Below are positions 1 to 6,968 of a DNA stretch of 27,684 nt, piece by piece. The first letter of the stretch is position 1. Every line of letters starts with the position of its first letter. The position numbers and the translations under genes were made by a program. The DNA is from UBA7803 sp049454295 (GTDB lineage Bacteria > Pseudomonadota > Gammaproteobacteria > Pseudomonadales > Azotimanducaceae), in contig JBMTYG010000030.1 of the NCBI GenBank assembly GCA_049454295.1, positions 1-27,684 on the forward strand, read 5' to 3'. The notes beneath the pieces are model-generated. The model saw only the letters and a list, made by a program, of their open reading frames with translations. It was not told where the DNA came from and did no database searches.

Positions 1-243
1 CTCTTTCTTCACGGCCTTTACCTAAGCCCTGCAGCGCAGCGACGCGGTTTGGGGCGGCGGCTGCTTGCGGATGTAGAAATGGAGGCGAGGCACGCGGGCG
101 CGACGGGCGTGCTTGTTAAAGCTGAGCGCGTGGCGTTGCCGTTCTTCGTCGCGTCGGGCTATGTGCAGCTGGAAACAGGTGTGGGCCCCGGTGGTGAATA
201 CCCTTACCGGTGCTGGCGCGCGCTGTCGCGGGACAGGGGATGA
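1..243 (+). CDS. GNAT family N-acetyltransferase, C-terminal part (5' truncated by window edge)
   Basis: The reading frame is open from base 1 and stops with TGA at 241-243, so only about 80 C-terminal residues are visible. They include the GNAT motif A acetyl-CoA pyrophosphate-binding loop, seen as Q-R-R-G-L-G (Q/R-x-x-G-x-G/A) after a beta strand reading LFLHGLYLSP. A helix (RRLLADVEMEARHAGA) and the usual late segment PFFVASGY follow. These fit a small acyl-CoA-dependent acetyltransferase of the ElaA/YjcF-like type with the FF..GY ending. The acceptor substrate cannot be told. The gene ends 54 bases before the next gene on the same strand, so the two could be co-transcribed. The upstream half lies outside the window. 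Confidence 0.75.
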   Translation, partial: LFLHGLYLSPAAQRRGLGRRLLADVEMEARHAGATGVLVKAERVALPFFVASGYVQLETGVGPGGEYPYRCWRALSRDRG

Positions 244-297
244 TCTCGGTATAGTCCTTGACCAGAGGATCAACAGTCATTCAGGGGGAGAGGTTCC

Positions 298-1434
298 ATG
301 AAGTCCAAACTGTGCGAGCGACTGGGCATTGAGTTTCCGCTGTTTGCGTTCAGTCACTGTCGGGATGTCATTGCCGAAGTGAGCAAGGCGGGCGGGTTTG
401 GCGTGCTCGGCGCGGCCGGGCACACGCCGGAAAGTCTCGAGATCGAGCTCAAGTGGCTTGATGAACACACCCAGGGCGCGCCTTACGGGGTCGACGTGAT
501 CGTTCCGACCAGCATGGATGCGAAGGAGGGCGGCCTCACCGCTGCGGATATCGAGGCACGTATCCCTCCCGAGCATCGCGCTTACGTGAACGGCATTCTC
601 GCGCAACATGGCATCGACACGTCGGATCTCTGGCAGAACGCGCCGCGGGACGACTTCGGCAACAACATGCGCGCCGCCGGCGCAGCCAATATCCTGGCGG
701 TGGCGCTCGCCCATCCGCAGGTCAGGATGGTGGTGAATGCGCTGGGGGTGCCGCCCCCTGTGATGTTCGAGATGGCGCGCGCGCATAACGTGCTCGTTGG
801 AGCGTTGACCGGGTCTCGGGAGCACGCCGTGAAGCATGCCGAAGCAGGTGTCGACGTTCTGATCGCGGCGGGCGGCGAGGCGGGCGGGCACTGCGGTGAA
901 ATCGCCACCATCGTGCTGGTTCCTGAAGTGCTCGAGGCTATTCGCGATTACCCGGACATGTTCGTGCTGGCCGCGGGCGGCATCGTCACTGGCCGGCAAA
1001 TGGCGGGCTGCATGGCGATGGGTGCAGACGGCGCCTGGTGCGGCTCGGTCTGGCTGACCACGAGCGAGGCGGAAACCAACCCGGTGGTGAAGGACAAGAT
1101 GCTGTCTGCCAGCTCGCGGCACACCGTTCGTTCGCGCAGCCGAACGGGCAAGTACACGCGACAGCTCAGATCCGCGTGGACCGACGCCTGGCAGGCTGCG
1201 GGCGCGCCTGATCCTTTGCCCATGCCGTTGCAGTCGTTGGTCAGCGAGCCGGCGCTGCGCAAGATCGATAAGCTGTCCCAGGCGGGTGACGCCGGGGCAC
1301 GTCAGTTGGCAACCTACTGGGTGGGGCAGGGTGTTGGTCTCATGAACCAGCGCCTGTCTGTGCGGCAGGTGGTCTACAACTTCATGGAAGATTTTGCCAG
1401 CGCGAGCGACCGACTGGCCTCATTTACGAGCTGA
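298..1434 (+). CDS. Nitronate monooxygenase-like FMN protein (2-nitropropane dioxygenase family)
   Basis: The protein has 378 residues. The start is ATG at 298, preceded by a GGGGGAGAG ribosome site with good spacing. The fold is recognisable as the FMN-binding TIM barrel of nitronate monooxygenases: an N-terminal LGIEFPLFAFSH strand, SKAGGFGVLGA, and the family block A-A-G-G-E-A-G-G-H-C-G with His198 at the position of the family's catalytic base. A late A-A-G-G-I-V-T-G-R-Q segment (phosphate-binding loop) follows. Family members oxidise propionate-3-nitronate or other nitronates, but many are misannotated and act as NADH:quinone reductases or in lipid metabolism. The neighbours here are acyl-CoA genes, so a role in acyl-chain catabolism is possible but inferred. 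The length is normal for the family. No regulatory site was recognised upstream. Confidence 0.8.
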   Translation: MKSKLCERLGIEFPLFAFSHCRDVIAEVSKAGGFGVLGAAGHTPESLEIELKWLDEHTQGAPYGVDVIVPTSMDAKEGGLTAADIEARIPPEHRAYVNGILAQHGIDTSDLWQNAPRDDFGNNMRAAGAANILAVALAHPQVRMVVNALGVPPPVMFEMARAHNVLVGALTGSREHAVKHAEAGVDVLIAAGGEAGGHCGEIATIVLVPEVLEAIRDYPDMFVLAAGGIVTGRQMAGCMAMGADGAWCGSVWLTTSEAETNPVVKDKMLSASSRHTVRSRSRTGKYTRQLRSAWTDAWQAAGAPDPLPMPLQSLVSEPALRKIDKLSQAGDAGARQLATYWVGQGVGLMNQRLSVRQVVYNFMEDFASASDRLASFTS

Positions 1435-1452
1435 CTCGAGACTCGATACGCA

Positions 1453-1480
1453 TGCCGACGGGTCAGTCGACCGGTCGGCA
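1453..1480. terminator. Hairpin between convergent genes, possible bidirectional terminator
   Basis: TGCCGAC (1453-1459) pairs with GTCGGCA (1474-1480). Inside it, GGTC (1461-1464) pairs with GACC (1469-1472), leaving a G-G mismatch and an AGTC loop. It lies in the gap between two convergent genes ending at 1434 and 1498. No T-run follows on either strand, so it is not a textbook Rho-independent terminator. Confidence 0.4.
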
Positions 1481-1497
1481 GGCATTCTGCGCGGGTT

Positions 1498-2295
1498 TCA
1501 GCCGCGCTGCCGCGCGGTGCGGAAATCGGGTTCCCGTTTTTCCATAAAGGCGGCAATGGCTTCGTGGTGCTCGGGCGATTTGTAACACTGCTGCAGGGCT
1601 TCGAGCTCGCGCCGCTGCACCGTCGCCAGGTCCTGTTCCGATGCGTTGGCGTTGATCAATGCCTTGATCATGCGCAGCGAGGACTGAGGATTTTCTCCCA
1701 TGCCACGCGCAACGGTGGTTGCGGTGGCAAGCAGCTCTTCCGGCGCGGTCACTCGATCCACGAGTCCAAGCGTGAGCGCCTCTCCGGCGGCGACAGTGCG
1801 ACCGCTCAACATCAGTTCGCTCGCATGGCCGAACCCCATGCGCAAGGTGAGAAAATGTGAGCTGGCGAGCTCGGGCACTAGCCCCATTTTCACGAAGCGC
1901 ACGCTCAGCTTGGCGGTGGTCGATGCAATCAGGTAGTCCATTGGCAGAACCTGCGTCAGCCCGACGCCAATAGCGGCGCCGTTGATTGCTGCCACCATCG
2001 GTTTCGAGCTGCGAACGAGCCCGACCCAGTCACGCGGCGTGCCGTCGCGCGCCGGCGCGGCGCCGTCCGCCTGGGCTTTGAACACGTCCTGAATGTCGGC
2101 GCCGGCACAGAACCCTCGGCCCGCTCCGGTGATCACCATGGCGATGATGTCGTTGTTCTCGTTTGCCCCATTGACCGCGTCCGAGAGCTCTGCCCCCATG
2201 CGGTAGGTCCAGGCGTTCAATCGTTCCGGGCGGTTCAGCGTGATGCGCAACACGCCCTGATCCTGTTCTGTCAGCAGTGTCTCGTAGTCCATCAT
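1498..2295 (-). CDS. Crotonase-fold enoyl-CoA hydratase/isomerase family protein, probably an enoyl-CoA isomerase
   Basis: The protein has 265 residues. The crotonase oxyanion-hole blocks are clear: AGRGFCAGADI at residues 58-68 and AINGAAIGVGL at 103-113. The two glutamates that hydrate in classical enoyl-CoA hydratase (rat Glu144 and Glu164) align with Thr114 and Phe134, so neither is present. Instead Glu142 in FVKMGLVPELASS occupies the position of the acid/base glutamate of delta3-delta2-enoyl-CoA isomerases (Eci1/PECI type). Isomerisation of unsaturated fatty acyl-CoA is therefore more likely than hydration. Two ATGs are adjacent at 2295 and 2292; GGAGG sits 3 bases before the first and 6 before the second, which favours 2292. 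It is divergent from the acyl-CoA synthetase gene, with about 96 bases between them, and both may serve acyl-CoA metabolism. Confidence 0.88.
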   Translation of the reverse strand: MMDYETLLTEQDQGVLRITLNRPERLNAWTYRMGAELSDAVNGANENNDIIAMVITGAGRGFCAGADIQDVFKAQADGAAPARDGTPRDWVGLVRSSKPMVAAINGAAIGVGLTQVLPMDYLIASTTAKLSVRFVKMGLVPELASSHFLTLRMGFGHASELMLSGRTVAAGEALTLGLVDRVTAPEELLATATTVARGMGENPQSSLRMIKALINANASEQDLATVQRRELEALQQCYKSPEHHEAIAAFMEKREPDFRTARQRG

Positions 2296-2335
2296 TCCCC
2301 TCCGCGTTGGTCTGCCGAGGAATCACGTTAGCACA

Positions 2336-2364
2336 GCCGTCGCGACGGCAGAACGTGGTATAAA
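2336..2364 (+). promoter_or_regulatory. Perfect 14-bp palindrome plus TATAAA -10-like box between divergent acyl-CoA genes
   Basis: GCCGTCGCGACGGC (2336-2349) is a perfect palindrome. Nine bases downstream is TATAAA (2359-2364), about 28 bases before the ATG of the acyl-CoA synthetase. No good -35 is seen at 17 bases; the palindrome lies where it would be. This layout suits an operator at an activator- or repressor-controlled promoter. The regulator is unknown. Confidence 0.35.
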
Positions 2365-2391
2365 AAACCGCGCTGGGGGGAGGAAAACAAC

Positions 2392-3915
2392 ATGCGCCTG
2401 CACGACATTCTGGAGCTGAATGCGCGTCGACGCGGCTCGAACTCGGCGCTCGTCAGTCAGGACGGACGACGGCAGACGTTCGCCGAACTCTGCGACCGCA
2501 GTCTGCGCCTCGCGAGTGCGCTTGCCGTTGACGGGCAACCGGGCGATCACGTGGCGATCCTTGCGGATAACCAGCCGGAGTACGTCGAGGCGTACTACGG
2601 TGTCCCCGCCGCGGGGCAGCGACTGGTGTTTCTCAATTACCGTCTGGCGGTGCCGGAGCTGGTGCGTATTGTCAATGATGCCCGCGCGACGCGCCTGCTC
2701 TATGCCCCGGCGTTCAGCGACGTGGTCGAGCGCATGCGTCCGGAACTCGAAACTGTGCGCAGCACGCTGGAGCTCGGGGAGCCGTGGGAGCGGTTTATCG
2801 CGCCCCACCCAGCGCGAGCCCCGTACCCGGCGCTGGATGATCGCGAGATCGCCTGGATCATCTACACCTCGGGTACGACCGGCATGCCGAAGGGAGCCAT
2901 GCTCTCCCATAGAAATCTCTTTGCCTCGATCTTCAATTCCCAGGTCAGTCAGCCCGGAGAGCCGCCCGAGAATCCCTATTTCCTCATGCCCTTCCCGCTC
3001 TGCCATATCGCAGGCTTCACTGTGCTCGGGCAGCACCTCGTCGGCAATCCGGTTGCGCTCATGACGGCTTATTCCAGCGCAGCCTGGATGCGCATGGTCG
3101 ACGAGCTGTGCATCACCGGGACGGCGCTTGCGCCCACCATGATTAACATGCTGCTGAATGACCCGGGAATAGCGACTCACGATCTCGGCTCTCTGCGCAG
3201 CCTGGGTTATGGCGCCTCGTCGATACCAGCGGAAGTACTGAGGCGCGCGATGGCGCGCTTTGGTCCCATTTTCACGCAGGGGTTCGGCATGACGGAGCTC
3301 GCGGGCAACGTGATTTTCATGTCGAAGGCGGACCACGTTCGAGCAGACCGCGAAGCGCCGGAACTGCTGCGCGCCGCGGGGCGGGTGGGTGCGCTCGCGG
3401 CAGTGCGCATTGTTGATGCTGAGGACAATGACTGCCCGGTTGGCGTCGCGGGGGAAATTGTCGTGCGCGGCGATCAGGTGCTCGCGGGCTACTGGAATCG
3501 ACCGGAAGCGAACGCCGAGGCCTTTCGCGATGGCTGGTTTCACACCGGTGATGTTGCGCGGATGGATGACGAGGGATTCGTCTATATCGTCGACCGCAAG
3601 AAGGACATGATCGTGAGCGGCGGCGAAAATGTTTATCCGCGCGAGGTTGAGGAAGTGTTGTTCCAGCACCCCGCGGTCGCGGAAGCGGCGGTATTCGGTC
3701 TTCCCGACACCCACTGGGGCGAGCGCGTTGGCGCAGCCATCGTGCTGCGGACGAACGCCCGGGTCGAGCCCGCGGAGCTGGATGCCTTCTGCCGCGCACG
3801 ACTCGCGGGTTACAAGCGTCCCAGGGATTGGCATGTCGTTACCGAAATTCCCAAGAATGTCTCCGGCAAGGTGCTGAAGCGCGAGCTGCGCGCGCGGTTT
3901 GGTTCAGCGGGCTAG
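2392..3915 (+). CDS. Acyl-CoA synthetase (AMP-forming, ANL superfamily)
   Basis: The protein has 507 residues. The ATG at 2392 follows a GGGGAGGA ribosome site. All core motifs of the ANL adenylating enzymes are visible: the P-loop YTSGTTGMPKGAM (about residues 158-170), GYGASS, the A5 motif QGFGMTE near residue 297, the A7 block GWFHTGD, the hinge DRKKDMIVSGGENVYPREVE, and the C-terminal PKNVSGKVLKREL with the catalytic lysine near residue 493. It should activate a carboxylic acid to an acyl-adenylate and then to an acyl-CoA in the cytoplasm. Length and motifs match medium/long-chain or aryl acyl-CoA ligases; the chain length accepted cannot be read. It sits divergent to the crotonase and near the nitronate monooxygenase-like gene. 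Confidence 0.9.
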   Translation: MRLHDILELNARRRGSNSALVSQDGRRQTFAELCDRSLRLASALAVDGQPGDHVAILADNQPEYVEAYYGVPAAGQRLVFLNYRLAVPELVRIVNDARATRLLYAPAFSDVVERMRPELETVRSTLELGEPWERFIAPHPARAPYPALDDREIAWIIYTSGTTGMPKGAMLSHRNLFASIFNSQVSQPGEPPENPYFLMPFPLCHIAGFTVLGQHLVGNPVALMTAYSSAAWMRMVDELCITGTALAPTMINMLLNDPGIATHDLGSLRSLGYGASSIPAEVLRRAMARFGPIFTQGFGMTELAGNVIFMSKADHVRADREAPELLRAAGRVGALAAVRIVDAEDNDCPVGVAGEIVVRGDQVLAGYWNRPEANAEAFRDGWFHTGDVARMDDEGFVYIVDRKKDMIVSGGENVYPREVEEVLFQHPAVAEAAVFGLPDTHWGERVGAAIVLRTNARVEPAELDAFCRARLAGYKRPRDWHVVTEIPKNVSGKVLKRELRARFGSAG

Positions 3916-4015
3916 CGACCAAAGCACCGACAAACCACGTGCGCCCGGAGGCTCGTGCAAGACGCTCACGCGCGCCCCGGTAACATCATCGCCTTTCAAG
4001 GCGTGGCGTTGTTCC

Positions 4016-4444
4016 ATGGCAGTCCTTCTTCGAGTCGGTCTTCTGGTTGGGTTATGGGTCTGTTCGATGCAGGCTTTTGCAGCTGCTCTGGTCGAAGAGC
4101 CACGCTCAGCGACGGGTACTTGGGCGCTTCGGGTCGAAACTGCGATGGGCGTAGGGACGCCAACAATCGAGCTCTGGCAGGAGGGATCGACTCTGCGTGG
4201 CACTTATCTCGGACGTTTCGGCGAGGCGCCGGTCGAGGGTACTGTGACCGGGGATGTGATCGATTTCTCTGCCCGCGTCACGGGACCCATGGGTACTATT
4301 GATCTTCGGTACACGGGCCGTGTGAGCGGCGATAACATGTCCGGCGCCATGCGGCTGGGTAAGCGGGATGGTGGGCGTTTCAGCGGTCAGCGGCAGCCAA
4401 ATCAGGTTGACGCGCAAGTGTCCGTGCTGGGTCAGCCGGAGTGA
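4016..4444 (+). CDS. Small exported protein of unknown function, lipocalin-like beta pattern
   Basis: The protein has 142 residues. The frame is open further upstream, but ATG 4016 is chosen because it gives a typical signal peptide: Met-Ala, an Arg, a hydrophobic run VGLLVGLWVCSM, and a probable cleavage after QAFA. No strong ribosome site is seen. The mature part alternates polar and hydrophobic residues with repeated turns: TGTW, IELWQEG, LRGTYLGRFGEAPVEG, VIDFSARV, IDLRYTGRVSGDNMSGAM. This resembles the small beta domain sometimes attached to secreted metal-dependent hydrolases. There are no catalytic motifs and no membrane anchor. It probably lies in the periplasm. I do not recognise a named family. 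Confidence 0.65.
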   Translation: MAVLLRVGLLVGLWVCSMQAFAAALVEEPRSATGTWALRVETAMGVGTPTIELWQEGSTLRGTYLGRFGEAPVEGTVTGDVIDFSARVTGPMGTIDLRYTGRVSGDNMSGAMRLGKRDGGRFSGQRQPNQVDAQVSVLGQPE

Positions 4445-4492
4445 ATGCGCCGGTCCGAGAATCCATGAATCAGAAGTAAGCGGGACGGGGCA

Positions 4493-4978
4493 ATGGCCAA
4501 AAGCGCAATGGACTTGAGCGGATTGCCGCGTGTGAGTGAACCCGGGCGCATCGCAATTCTCAAAAGCAAATGGTATCCGGAGTGCGTCGGCTCGATGGCG
4601 TCAGTCTGCGAGCGCGTGCTGCGCGAGCAGGGCTATGTCCGTATCGAGCAGCACATCTTGCCCGGCTGTCTCGAATTGCCGCTCGCTGCGGCTGATCTGC
4701 TCGCCTCGGACACTGCAGGCGATCTCGATGCGATCGTGTGCTTCGGTGTCATTCTCAAAGGGGAAACGCTTCACTTCGAGATGATCAGCTACGAGTGCAT
4801 GCGTGGGCTGGGAGCTCTCAGCCTGCAGTATCGCCGACCGATCATCGTCGAGGTACTGCCGGTCTTTGACATTGCCCATGCGTATGCCCGCGGCGCGGAT
4901 AATGAGTTCAACAAGGGCTATGAGGCTGCTGCCGCGGCGCTCGAGATGATCGCCTGGCGTCGGGCGGTAGGTGCCTGA
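4493..4978 (+). CDS. ribH: 6,7-dimethyl-8-ribityllumazine synthase, divergent (riboflavin pathway)
   Basis: The protein has 161 residues, starting at ATG 4493 (a second ATG is at 4508). Lumazine synthase condenses 5-amino-6-ribitylamino-uracil with 3,4-dihydroxybutanone 4-phosphate. The fold signature is clear: RIAILKSKWY strand 1, LPGCLELPLAA, CFGVILKGETLHFE with the catalytic-loop His94, RGLGALSLQ, and a C-terminal NKGYEAAAAALEM with Lys141. Differences from the usual enzyme are Trp27 in place of the ring-stacking Phe (recalled also for RibH2-type enzymes), V-E-V-L-P instead of F-G-V-L-T, and a lone gene without ribA, ribD, ribE or nusB beside it. It may be a second, specialised copy. It converges on smpB. 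Confidence 0.82.
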   Translation: MAKSAMDLSGLPRVSEPGRIAILKSKWYPECVGSMASVCERVLREQGYVRIEQHILPGCLELPLAAADLLASDTAGDLDAIVCFGVILKGETLHFEMISYECMRGLGALSLQYRRPIIVEVLPVFDIAHAYARGADNEFNKGYEAAAAALEMIAWRRAVGA

Positions 4979-5027
4979 TGCGAGTCGCGGGCGCGCCGTT
5001 TGCAGTGCGCTCGACGATCGGAGAGCA

Positions 5028-5053
5028 GGGCGCTAGAGTTTGCTGAAGCGCCC
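5028..5053. terminator. Hairpin between convergent ribH and smpB
   Basis: GGGCGCT (5028-5034) pairs perfectly with AGCGCCC (5047-5053) across a 12-base loop. It lies between the ribH stop (4978) and the smpB stop (5057). It has no T-run on either side, so it may be a shared mRNA 3' end rather than a strong intrinsic terminator. Confidence 0.4.
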
Positions 5054-5056
5054 GGA

Positions 5057-5533
5057 TCAAGCGGCGTGGCGTCGCAGGCGGTCTTTTTCCCGAGTCCACT
5101 CGCGCTCCTTCAGGGCGGCGCGCTTGTCGTGGAGTTTCTTGCCCCGTCCGAGTCCAACCTCGCACTTCACGCGATTGCCCTTCCAGTACAGGCGCGTGGC
5201 AATACAGGCGTAGCCTTTTTGCTGGGTCGCGGTCATGACGCGCACCAGTTCGCGGTGGTTGAGGAGGAGTTTGCGCGTGCGCTGGGGGTCGGCGATGACG
5301 TGGGTAGATGCGGACGTCAGCGGCGTGATGTTGGCGCCAAGAAGCCAGGCCTCGCCGTTCTTGATGATCACGTACGAGTCGACAAGCTGCGCCTTGCCGG
5401 CGCGCAGGCTTTTGACTTCCCATCCCTCCAGCACCATGCCGGCTTCGAGCCGCTCCTCGATCAAATAGTCATGGGTGGCGCGCTTGTTCTGCGCGATTGT
5501 GGCGGAGCCTGCTTTGCTATCGGTTTTCGACAT
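5057..5533 (-). CDS. smpB: SsrA-binding protein SmpB
   Basis: The protein has 158 residues. SmpB binds tmRNA and brings it to stalled ribosomes for trans-translation. The family sequence is well kept: TIAQNKRATHDYLIEE, AGMVLEGWEVKSLRAGKAQL, NGEAWLLGANITPL, and a lysine/arginine-rich tail GRGKKLHDKRAALKEREW that enters the mRNA channel. The start at 5533 gives the usual MSK.. beginning; the frame is open further upstream but without homology. No clear Shine-Dalgarno is seen apart from GAG, and a promoter-like pair lies immediately upstream. It is divergent from the transporter-ratA-rnfH operon, a variant of the common smpB/ratA head-to-head order. Confidence 0.96.
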   Translation of the reverse strand: MSKTDSKAGSATIAQNKRATHDYLIEERLEAGMVLEGWEVKSLRAGKAQLVDSYVIIKNGEAWLLGANITPLTSASTHVIADPQRTRKLLLNHRELVRVMTATQQKGYACIATRLYWKGNRVKCEVGLGRGKKLHDKRAALKEREWTREKDRLRRHAA

Positions 5534-5539
5534 GAGCTC

Positions 5540-5568
5540 AGTATAGGGGAACCTTGAGGGGCTCCCAA
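5540..5568 (-). promoter_or_regulatory. Candidate sigma-70 promoter of smpB placing the start site at the ATG
   Basis: On the reverse strand TTGGGA (5568-5563) is followed after exactly 17 bases by TATACT (5545-5540). The ATG A is 7 bases after the -10, so transcription would start at or within a base or two of the start codon. Confidence 0.45.
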
Positions 5569-5603
5569 CGTTCGAGGGAGAATCCGCCCCCGCCTCCAAT
5601 GCC

Positions 5604-6968
5604 GTGAACACCATGCCCCCCGTGAACAGATCGAAGGATATCCGCTGGTCCAGCCACCCAATTTTTGTCATGGCAGCTGCGGGCACTGCCGCGGGACTCG
5701 GGCATCTGTGGCAGTTTCCAGCGCTCGCGAGCGAACATGGCGGTGGCGCGTTTGTGCTGGTGTATGTGGCTTGCCTGTTGCTTTTGGGGACACCGCTTCT
5801 GCTCGCGGAGATTCTTCTGGGCCGGGCGGCGAGACGCAGCCCCCTGCGGGCTTTTCGACATTTTGCCCCCGCAGGGGTGGGGCGCCGCGTTGGGTCATTG
5901 CTTGGGTGGATTGGGCTTGGTGTTGCTCTGCTCGTCGCATCCATGGACGCGGTGGTCGGGGCGAGGGGGCTCTACTGGCTGGGCGCGAGTCTGACCGGCG
6001 GGGCGCCATCATCGGCGGGTCTCGCCGATGCCATCGTCGCCCCGGGCACGCTCTGGATCATGTTGGGCATCACCGGTTTGACCGTGGTCGCGATCGGATG
6101 GTCACGGCGTGGCATCACCCGGGGGGTTGAGGTTGTTATTCGGTTCGCGATGCCTCTTCTGCTCGGACTTCTTGCCGTGGTGCTGGCGCATGCGGCGCTC
6201 AGCAGCGGGTTTGGCGGTGCGGCATCGCTGTTGTTTCAGCCGGACTGGCACTCCGTCACCCTCGGCACGCTGTGGGCGGCGATGGGTCACGCTCTGACCA
6301 CGCTTGGCGTGGGTCTGGGGGTGTCGATGGCGTACAGTGCTTATCTGCCCGCGGATTCGTCCCCGTTTCGCCTCGGGGCCGGTATTGTGGGTATAGATCT
6401 TGTTGTCACGTTGGCAATGGCGCTAATCCTGCTGACTTTCGCAGCGAGCGCAGGTGAGCCAGTGCCAGAAGGATCGGCGCTACTGTTCGGGTCGGTGACA
6501 ACGAACCTGGCGGCTCTGCCCTTCGGAGCGTGGGTAATGCCCCTTTTGTTCCTCATCGTGGTTCTTGCTGCCTTGATCTCGATCGTCACCTTGTCCGAAC
6601 CTGCGCTGAGTTATCTGGTCGAGGAATACAATGCGAGGCGACCCCGCGTGGCAATTACCTGGGGCGTTTTCTGCTGGCTCCTGGGTGCTGCAGTGCTTCT
6701 GGTGTTTGATTCGGCGCCCGCAAGCTCGTCGGTGTTCATGAGTGAAAGCGTGCTGCTCGATGTTGTTTCGCAGCATGCCTTGCTGCTCGTGACCCTCGTG
6801 TTTGCGCTTTTCGCGGGTTGGCGACTGCCGGTGTCAGGGATCAGTGCACCATTCCCGAGCACTGGTTCGGGCGGTCTGCAGCTGTGGCGCATGTGGGTGG
6901 GCATACTGATTCCGCTGGCTATTGCCGCTGCGCTGGTCGACAGCCTGATCGGAACGGACGCGTTGTGA
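5604..6968 (+). CDS. Neurotransmitter:sodium symporter (NSS/SNF) family transporter, divergent
   Basis: The protein has 454 residues, starting at GTG 5604 (an in-frame ATG is at 5613); neither has a clear ribosome site. It has about 11-12 hydrophobic segments in the LeuT-like order. TM1 reads GTAAGLGHLWQFP followed by GGGAFVLVY, the hallmark of NSS symporters. The TM6-like segment is AMGHALTTLGVGLG and the TM8-like one is LAALISIVTLSEP. Key positions differ from LeuT: the Na1 ligand Asn27 is His34, the gate Arg30 is Gln37, and Thr354 of the Na2 site is Ile. Substrate and ion coupling are therefore uncertain; amino-acid uptake is the family default. Its stop overlaps the ratA start (GTGA), so the two are translationally coupled. 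Confidence 0.85.
   Translation: MNTMPPVNRSKDIRWSSHPIFVMAAAGTAAGLGHLWQFPALASEHGGGAFVLVYVACLLLLGTPLLLAEILLGRAARRSPLRAFRHFAPAGVGRRVGSLLGWIGLGVALLVASMDAVVGARGLYWLGASLTGGAPSSAGLADAIVAPGTLWIMLGITGLTVVAIGWSRRGITRGVEVVIRFAMPLLLGLLAVVLAHAALSSGFGGAASLLFQPDWHSVTLGTLWAAMGHALTTLGVGLGVSMAYSAYLPADSSPFRLGAGIVGIDLVVTLAMALILLTFAASAGEPVPEGSALLFGSVTTNLAALPFGAWVMPLLFLIVVLAALISIVTLSEPALSYLVEEYNARRPRVAITWGVFCWLLGAAVLLVFDSAPASSSVFMSESVLLDVVSQHALLLVTLVFALFAGWRLPVSGISAPFPSTGSGGLQLWRMWVGILIPLAIAAALVDSLIGTDAL

Noticed and set aside
2329..2335. TTAGCAC, matching the first part of a CIRCE half-site
   Set aside because: No GAGTGCTAA partner 9 bases downstream, and the neighbouring genes are acyl-CoA enzymes.
2323..3834. 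Long reverse-strand open frame (about 500 codons) opposite the acyl-CoA synthetase
   Set aside because: The forward frame has all ANL motifs; the reverse frame has none and no ribosome site.
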